DNA of 64,000 bases, from the NCBI GenBank assembly GCA_021464415.1, contig CM038464.1, positions 3,286,001-3,350,000 of the forward strand. Direction: 5' to 3'. Source of the DNA: Lonicera japonica. Lineage: Eukaryota > Streptophyta > Magnoliopsida > Dipsacales > Caprifoliaceae. The position numbers and the translations under genes are program-made. The notes beneath the pieces are model-generated. The model ran no database searches and was not told the DNA's origin. It saw only the letters and a list, made by a program, of their open reading frames with translations. Shown here in pieces: positions 56,400 to 64,000 of the stretch (its first letter is position 1; each line of letters opens with the position of its first letter).

Positions 56400-57996
56400 C
56401 ACATGACAATGTACAGAGAGGTAAAAAGTTAGCCGGCCAATAAAGGTTGGGTGAAAAAAGCCAAAAACAAGCTAAACACCAATTGGGCGGGTGGGCCATG
56501 GGTCCGGGTCATACATGAAATTGGCAACTGATCGATAGCTGATTTGAGTGTGACACTACTGGCTAGCTAGCTATTACTACACCAAAAACTAGGACATGTG
56601 AACTTTAATCGTCTTCCTTTCTACCTTTCTCAATTAATTAAATACTCTTATACTCCCATCGTACCATAAAATAATCCAAAAATTATGTTCGATTAATTAA
56701 GGAATGCCTATTGATTAATTTATTATACTAAATTTATGTAATTAGTGAATAACAAACATTTATTGACAAAGTTATTCGCACCCAACACTACTCCTTACTT
56801 TTATTAATGATATGCACGGTTTAATCAACATAACAAGTTACAAGATAACAGATCCAATTTTCACCGGCCCTTTTATAAAAAGAAAATAATTTTTTTTTTT
56901 TAGTCTAATAAAAAAATAAGTTGCAATTTCTCCCCCTCTCATCATATGGAGAAAACTATTTAAATTGAAAAATCAAACCGATCAATTTTTTAGGATTTTT
57001 AGTGCAAGAGGAGCTTAACACCAATGGATAATGCAATTCAGTATTATATGTGATACTAATGCGATCTATATATGTTTAGTTTTGTGCCAGCACTTAATAT
57101 TATGAGTTCCACTGTGCGTTATTGTTTGATTCAAGCTTGCCTGACCCTTCAAGTTCGAGGTTTGGGTGCTGCACGGGGTCAAAAACTCTCGATTCATGAT
57201 ATTAGGTCCACATAATTTTGCTTTAAGATTCTACCTCGTAAGCTTTATACTAATGAAAATATTGTTCGTACTTATAAACCCACAATCCTCCCCATTTCTA
57301 ACCAAAATGGGACTTTGCTGCACACCTAACACAGTTCAATCCAATTGACCATACATGTAAAACCAAAATGTCAATTTAGTTCTTGGGTCAACAACATGAT
57401 TAAGCTAATTAAACTGTGCACATCTCTAGATATGCCAATATATAATTAAAAAAGTGAACAATTATACTAGCTAGGGCCGCTCGGACAAGAGTAATCATAC
57501 GACGTGGAGTGTTTATTTGTTATTTACATTAAAAAAAATGAGAGATGGATCTTTATTTTTGAATTTATTTTCTAGTAAAATTAGTATGTTATTTGCGAAG
57601 TAACTAAAACTTGTGAGATCATATTGTACGGTTTTTCATTGTGATATTTTGCTTTTATGATACTTGTGGAGTATCAATTTGTTTTGGAATTTAGTAATTG
57701 GTTTTCAATGCGAGGGAAGGCCCCATGGCATTGAAAGCCATAGACAGCAAGTCAACAACAGCTTCATGTACACAGCAATGAATGAAAAGGGAAAAAGACG
57801 TTATCAGAATAAGAGTACAAAATATTTTATAGAGAGAGAAAGAGTGTCTCATATTCCCCAACCGCCCTCCATGTAGGAGGTGGGGGAGCACAATGCCTTT
57901 TTAAAATTAATTATTAATTACAACAAAATAATATTATAATATTTCACTATCATTTTTTTTTCTCCTCATTTTCATCATCTTCTTCAACAAAACATG
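56400..57996. other. Intergenic DNA
   Basis: No recognisable gene, RNA or repeat. 57700-57900 is less AT-rich but gives no convincing protein. Confidence 0.4.
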
Positions 57997-57998
57997 TA

Positions 57999-58279
57999 CT
58001 CTCTTTATCCTAATTTAATTATCACACTTTAAAAAATTAAAAATTAAAAAGACATAATAATTACTTTAAAAGAAAATACTTATTTTCAAAAATGCCCTTT
58101 ACTCTCTTAATAAAAAAATGTGGCTGGACCCACAATAAAAAAGTGGTGAAAACTTAAAGTGTAATATTAGAAATAACAAAAAGTACTCTAATTAATGATT
58201 TACTAAATATAAAAAATAGACAATTATTTTGGGATATCCAAAAATAGAATAGTGGACAATTAAATTAGGACGGAGGGAG
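57999..58279. mobile_element. Stowaway (Tc1/mariner) MITE, 281 bp
   Basis: Left CTCTCTTTATCCTAATTTAA, right TTAAATTAGGACGGAGGGAG; the reverse of the right end, CTCCCTCCGTCC, is the Stowaway signature. A TA dinucleotide flanks each side (57997-57998, 58280-58281). Confidence 0.92.
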
Positions 58280-58459
58280 TATGTATAGATTCACAAATAA
58301 AAGAATACGGATTCTTCCTCATCCCCCTTCCTTTATCTTCAAAACATATATATATATATACACGCATATATATATATTATAATGAACGAAAAAAATGCAT
58401 ATATATACAGATCACTTTTAAAAAATAAAAATAAAAAATCATACCCACAGATTTGTTTA

Positions 58460-58808
58460 AGTTTCATATGTTCAATGTCGAGTGAGTAACAATGAAGATA
58501 CTTTTTTCGTAACGAGAGAGTTTTACCACATTTATTCACCATAAATTGAATGAATATATTTTAAAAAATTAGTCGTAATTTAAGTTATTACTGAAGTTCT
58601 ACATGCTCAATATTAAGCGAGTACCAATGAATATACTCTCCAAATGACGGAAGAGTATTAACACATTTACTCACTATAAATTGGACGAGTATATCTAAAA
58701 AAATGGATTAGATCTTAAGTTACTGATGAAATTCGAGATGTTCAATTTCAAGCGAGTACCAATGAAGATATTTTTCCAATGACGAGAGAGTATTAACATA
58801 ATTATGGT
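58460..58808. repeat. ~134-bp tandem repeat, 2.6 copies
   Basis: Units begin near 58460, 58595 and 58728. Each has (A/T)TGYTCAAT, AGYGAGTAMCAATGAA, GAGAGTWTTA and CACTATAAATTG-like parts in the same order. Copies are clearly diverged. The next stretch, to 59215, is AT-rich without features. Confidence 0.7.
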
Positions 58809-59215
58809 TACTAAGTTAGAGGGTAGTGGAGTGGGGTGTTTGCGATAAATTATTTAAAAGTGGGTGCTTAAGGTATAAAAGGTGATAGTGATAATAAAAG
58901 ATGGTGCATTTATCAACACCCTTTTTCTAATGGGCAATATATTATACTTTTAGACACTATATATTTAGTAGACATTATTTTAATATTTTTTTGGTAACTA
59001 AGATTTATTTTTATATTTGGAGAAAGTTTAATCGGTCTTAAATATTTTTTAGCTATGGTAATTGGATAATAATTTAGCGATGGAGTAATAATGGTCGAAG
59101 GTGATTAAATATATTTAATTATGAAGAAATATATTTGAAGAAATAGTATAGTAAATGAATGAACAAGTGTACTTGTTTTAAAGTAAAAAAATAAAATGAT
59201 AACTATATATGGTTT

Positions 59216-60509
59216 GAACATCCCAACTTCAATTCCATTATTGGTGGTTGCTGGAATTATCAGTTAGACCTGGACTATAATATTAATAATTACAATAAAA
59301 ATGTGATTGATTGGAATAAAAATGTGTTTGTGAATATTTTTCAAAATAAGAAACGTATAAAGGCAAGGTTGATGGGTACTCAAAAGGCCCAGGAGAGACT
59401 TTTCTCTCACAGCCTTAACTGCCTTGAAAGAGAGGTCAAGAAGGAGCTTGAAAGAACCCTTAAACAAGAAGAGTTATTGTCGCACCAAAAATCTAAGTCT
59501 ACCTAGATCACTCAAGGTGATAGAAATACGAGATACTTTCACCTATCAACTATAATAAAATGCAAAAAGAATCGTATTGAAAGTCTGTGTGTGGATGGTA
59601 ATTGGTGTCTGTGTGATAACCAAATCAAGGAACATGTTCAAAACTACTTTAATAATCTTTTTAATGCTAGTATTGAGTCTGATTCCCATGACATCTTCTT
59701 CCCCCCTTTGCCTGTTATTTCTGATAGAGATAGAGCGAGTATGAACTCTCCTATGAATGGGTTGGAGGTTGAAAAGGCCATTTTTAGTATGCAACCTCTG
59801 AAGGCCCCGGGACCGGATGGTCTGCAACCGAAGTTTTACCAGTTTTATAGGAATAAGATTGGTGCTAATGTTATTTCTTTTATTAAAACGTGTTTCTAAA
59901 ATTGGTATTTTCCCAAAAAGTTCAATAAATGTTTTATTACCCTTATTCCTAAAATTGACAACTCGGAGAACATATATCAATTCTGGCCTATTACGCTATG
60001 TAATGTGACTTACACAATTGTGACTTATAAAATTGTGACCAAAGTGATTGTCAATAGATTAAGGCATGTTTTAAATAAAATTGTGGGTCCGGCCCAAGCT
60101 AGTTTCCTCTCGGGCCGTCAAACTACAGATAATATTATTGTCACATAAGAAATTATACATACTCTTGAGAGGAAAAAAGGGAAAAAGGGCAGCCTTTTTT
60201 TAAAAATTGATCTGGAGAAAGCTTACGACAAAATTTCTTGGTCTTTTGTTGCTAAAGTCCTTAAAAACTTCCAATTTATCAATGACTGGATCAATTTGAT
60301 AGTAAGCTGTATCACGGAGGGTAAAACATCCATACTTTAGAATGGTGAACCCTTAGAGCCCCTTGACTCGAGAAGAGGACTTAGACAAGGAGATCCTATG
60401 TCTCCGTATATATTTGTGCTTTGTCTTGAATATCTTTCGAACCTCATTATAAAAGCTGTGGAGGATAAAAAATGGAAGGGTATAAAGGCTTCGGCCAATG
60501 GTCCTCGTA
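59216..60509 (+). mobile_element. 5'-truncated L1-type LINE: reverse transcriptase remnant
   Basis: The plus strand starts after the endonuclease. It reads QGDRNTRYFHLSTIIKCKKN, then PLKAPGPDGLQPKFYQFY, PAQASFLSGRQTTDNI, LFLKIDLEKAYDKISW and SRRGLRQGDPMSPYIFVLCLEYLS. These are canonical blocks of plant L1 RT. The catalytic YADD block and RNase H are missing on the right. Stops replace Trp and Gln codons (near 59502, 60148 and 60339). Confidence 0.88.
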
Positions 60510-60787
60510 AGTTTCCTCTCGGGCCGTCAAACTACGGATAATATTGTTGTCACACAAGAAATTATACATACTCTTGAGAGGAAAAAAGGGAAAAAGGGTG
60601 GCCTTTTTCTTAAAATTGATCTGGAGAAAGCTTACGACAAAATTTCTTGGTCTTTTGTTGCTAAAGTCCTTAAAAACTTCCAATTTAGCAATGACTGGAT
60701 CAATTTGATAATAAGCTGTATCACGGAGGGTAAAACATCTATACTTTGGAATGGTGAACCCTTGGAGCCCTTTGACTCGAGAAGAGG
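60510..60787 (+). mobile_element. Second L1 RT segment, direct duplicate of 60100-60378
   Basis: It repeats the stretch from SFLSGRQTTDNI to EPFDSRRG with about a dozen base differences by eye and without the stop codons of the first copy (CAA and TGG instead of TAA and TAG). It is cut at 60787 by the Gypsy LTR. Confidence 0.85.
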
Positions 60788-63700
60788 TGTAATACCCCGT
60801 GTTTCTTTTTCCGCGTTGACCTTCTCTTAAGCCCGGTATGGCTTAATCTCCGTCAGAGAGCGAGCATTGGGTTACGTGCCCTTTGTACTCGACCCGATAG
60901 TTCTAGTATGTCATGTTAGTTATATTTAGTTTGAGGGTATGATCGTTACGTTATTCGGGTGGTTCGAGTTGAAACCGAAGCGTAAATCGCGTGTTTCGAC
61001 TTTTCGCGATTCGTAGATTTTTGGCCAACTTTGAGAGGCCATAACTTCTTCATCCGATGTCTAAACGACTCTCTGTTTTTGGCCGCGTTTTCATTTCTTT
61101 GCCCTCTACAACTTTCGTGTTTTGGCCGAGTCGAGATTCAGCCGTTTCAAGGTCCGTTTTGAGCTCAGAAAGTCATTTGCTGTTGCAGTGACTTCCATGA
61201 TCGATCATGGAAGGGGCCATGATCGATCATGGTCCTCCAGAGAGTTCCAGAATGCTTCATGATCGATCATGGGGGACCCATGATCAATCATGGTTCACCT
61301 GTAAGTCGGTTTTGAGCGTTTTTAAGTCGTTTTTAAGTCGTTTAACACCCCCACAACCCCCACTTTCGTGCATCCAACATAGAGAGGGACAGAGGGAGAT
61401 TCTAGAGAGCTCTAGAGAGAGAGATAAGAGATCACGCACATCTCTCATCGTCCATCCAAGATTGGAGTGCCGAATTGTTTCTTCTTCACTATTCATCATC
61501 CTTCCCGCTTTCTTCTTCCGTTGGAGCTTGCGTTGAAGCTAGGGCTTGGACAATACGGCTTCTACGCTTCATCAACTTACGGGTTCGGCTTGTCTAAGGT
61601 GGGTACACTAGTACTAAAACTTGTTTTCGAAAGTTTGATGGATGAATTAGAGTCTTGCACTACAAATTGGGAATTTTGATCTAAAGCATGTGTTGTTTGC
61701 ATCTCTTGAGATTTGGGCTAGATAATTCTTAGATATTGATAGATTATCACTCCTACAGCGTGATTGATTATCTAGTTCCACGATTTAGCATGCGTAGCTA
61801 GAGGTTCATGTGAAACCAACTCCGTAGCTATCCGTAAGGCTTATAAATTGTGGTTTATAGGTCTTGTGCTTATGAATGAATGATTCTGGGTTATTAATGA
61901 TAGAGATACACATCTATACCACTAGATACGATTGAAGAGTATTATTTATGGTATGTGTGGTGAGAATCCACTACGGTGGAGCGATAAGCCTTAGCGTACG
62001 AGTCTACTGGCTTGCGTAGAGCGCGCTAGGCACTAGTAACGAGAGTTTAGTCTCGATACTCTTTAGAACACATGAAACATAGTTATTAGGGCACGGATTG
62101 CCCCTGGTCATGGACACGGACACCTAGGCGAGTTGTATTGGTATGCTGGATGAGCTAGATTCATAATAACCAATATATGGCTTGATAGGATGACGTGAGT
62201 ATCATCATAAAACACGTAATGAGACATATGATGTTAATAATGAATACTTGGCTTAATGATGTAGCTAGTGAATCATTATGGAACATATATGGTCTTAGTT
62301 GAATACACGTATCACATGATGAGGTGTATAACGCGATTACCGAATCAATTGGCCTTATTATGAGAATGATCATGTGACGATAAACGTATGGAGTATACGA
62401 GTGATGAATACTCTTGTAAAAATGATTGACGATGATGTCAATAATGATAAATGGATGAGTGGGCGCTTGTATGATTATATATGTGATGCTTAGCCATATG
62501 TGTGATGTATGATTGATGATGATGATGATATTCATTGTGGGAAATGAATGAATGTGATGTATGTTACTGTGATCACACATATGAGCTTGATATGATGATA
62601 TGCCGAGCACCGGGTAGCTCCCCATGACTCGAAGGAGGGCCGCCTATTGCCGCCCATGGGTGAAAGGCCCTAAACCGTGCACGGGGAAAATGAAGTCGGT
62701 GACTCCGCCGGTGGTTGTGTGTGCCCACAAAGGAGAGCCCACTCTAGGTATCTTGCCTTCCAACTAGACTATGTGTCCTTGGTTAGATGAGTTTTCCCGG
62801 CAAGCGGAGCAGGTCCCGTGTGCCACTACTTCCTACATGGTGAGTCCCCGAGAAGTAGTTGGGCTACTAATGGTCATCACCCACTAGGGTATTTCCTGGT
62901 GTAGTTTCTCCAGAGTGTCGATGTGGTTTGTATGTGGTGTTCTCCTCGTTAACTATTCGGGGTCTTGTCCCCGGGAAAGTGACTGTCGCGTGGGTTATCT
63001 TCGAATGACCTACTTGGAGAACTAAGTCCCTGAACCACTCCCCACCCTGGAGGAGACATGGACAAGAGCTTGGGATCCTTCGGGACTCGCTGGATTCTCT
63101 GTTCTGGGCCTGGTCAGACCGCGGGGTAAAACTGAGGCACTATACTGGATATATGATACGGATTGTTGTGTTATGGATGTGAATTGTTTATATTATCATT
63201 ACTATTGTATTGTATCATATCTTGTATGGCATGGTTGATTATATATTGCATCGGACGAGTGTACTTTTAGTGAGAATAATGATACATACACTATGTAAAG
63301 GAATATAATATACACAGGAAAGCGTTGGCCAATCATAATGTATTAATAGATAAAGTGAAAAGCATTGATAGCTAATGGCCATAGAAACTTGGCGTACAAG
63401 TGTGAGTACGTGGTTTGGTTGTGAGAACGAAGTAGGGATAAGGCCTCGTAGGTGGCTAAGTATGGAATTCATAATGTACTATAACTAAAGAGAAAATAAT
63501 AGATACTTGGCCAATTGTCACAACATACGGTATATGTACTGGATGGCATAGTATAGCCTTGAGTTACACTTGAGAATATATTAAGTAGGTTTATATCCTC
63601 GATTCCCTAGTAATGTGAGATTTGGCTTAAGGTATTCCATGGGAAGTCTAGGGAAGGAAAAGGTTGATCAGATAGTCAGCTTCCTGGTTACTAGGATGGG

Positions 63701-64000
63701 ATTCCTATTGGGTTTTGCACACACGGGTGTGTGAGTTGCATTGCACTGCATGGTTTTCAAATTACGGCGTTGACGTAAAACAATTATTTTCTATATAAAA
63801 CCTATATAGTTCCCACTGAGTCCGGATTTGGCTCACCCCGTTTTCTAAACAGTTTTGCAGGTTAAGCATCAGGGATTGGCGCGAGGTTTACGAGTCTAGT
63901 AGCCTCTGATGTCCTATATCTTTTGTAGTCCTTGACCTAAGGACTTGGTTGTATATAATCGTTGGTTGTATTAAACTATTTCTATTTATGTGTGGAATTT
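60788..64000 (+). mobile_element. Long Gypsy LTR (Del/Tekay-like), truncated by the window end
   Basis: It begins TGTAATACCCCGTGTTTC immediately after the LINE sequence. TGTAACACCCC-type starts are typical of chromovirus Gypsy LTRs, and LTRs of 3 kb or more occur in the Del/Tekay group. Near the right end CCCACTGAGTCCGGATTTGG and GGCTCACCCCG are typical of the downstream part of such LTRs. No gag or pol lies inside the window. A 154-codon minus-strand frame at 62161-62625 has no family features and is probably chance. Orientation is inferred from the TGTAA start. Confidence 0.75.
61193..61293. repeat. Cluster of four palindromes built on CATGATCGATCATG
   Basis: TTCCATGATCGATCATGGAA at 61193-61212 is a perfect 20-base palindrome. 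CCATGATCGATCATGG lies at 61217-61232, CATGATCGATCATG at 61258-61271 and CCATGATCAATCATGG at 61278-61293 (one mismatch). They lie within 101 bases of the long LTR, about 0.4 kb from its start. Confidence 0.95.

Noticed and set aside
56217..56432. Tyr/Ile/Cys-rich frames
   Set aside because: Translation of the GT/TA microsatellite duplication.
59546..59980. 144-codon minus-strand frame
   Set aside because: Antisense to the clear plus-strand LINE reverse transcriptase.
62161..62625. 154-codon minus-strand frame rich in His/Ile/Thr
   Set aside because: Lies inside a long LTR; composition comes from ATGAT-like simple sequence; no domain pattern.

Overview
This is nuclear DNA of a flowering plant. 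The evidence is GT-AG introns in plant genes, plant-only families (a pentatricopeptide-repeat gene, an LRR receptor-like protein, plant Ty1/Copia, Ty3/Gypsy and L1 elements, Stowaway, hAT and PIF/Harbinger MITEs), AT-rich intergenic DNA and (TA)n microsatellites. It is a eudicot, perhaps an asterid; the sequence alone does not fix the species. There are no bacterial features.

Layout. 1-840 holds the last four coding exons of a UBP12/UBP13-type ubiquitin protease (+). 2230-10775 is a defective Ty3/Gypsy element on the minus strand. It has an antisense extra ORF region, a tandem-repeat 3' region, integrase and RNase H remnants, gag and one LTR; reverse transcriptase is deleted. 11566-31430 is a decayed tandem cluster of steroid 5-alpha-reductase-like (SRD5A/DET2 superfamily) genes. 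Two members look intact (16676-17809, 280 aa; 28365-30224, 269 aa). Three are relics: 11918-12739, fused to half of a second Gypsy element; 18150-18983 plus 25234-25430, split by a hAT MITE and a 6.25-kb Copia element; and a scrap at 31320-31430. 32441-34345 is an Rf-like PPR pseudogene with three lesions. 35832-41808 is an LRR receptor-like protein pseudogene split by a hAT element, an unassigned insertion, two MITEs and a very young short LTR retrotransposon, but still readable from signal peptide to C-terminal tail.

41809-64000 has no intact gene. It holds a relic resembling a small peptide gene, a 1.03-kb solo LTR, a hAT transposon relic with its own nested solo LTR, a 1.6-kb foldback element with a 9-bp target duplication, two diverged direct repeats that look like LTRs, a second copy of a foldback MITE, a Stowaway MITE, a 134-bp tandem repeat, a 5'-truncated L1 with a duplicated RT segment, and from 60788 to the window end a long Gypsy LTR carrying a cluster of palindromes.

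No operon-like logic applies. The biological interest lies in the 5-alpha-reductase-like cluster, where two genes survive among repeatedly broken copies, and in the unusually readable record of transposon insertion: many elements keep target-site duplications, and several empty sites can be compared with an uninterrupted relative. I did not find a novel defence or metabolic gene system. The least familiar items are the two foldback families, the palindrome cluster and the small-peptide relic. All similarity statements are by eye from the sequence and from memory of the families; nothing was searched.
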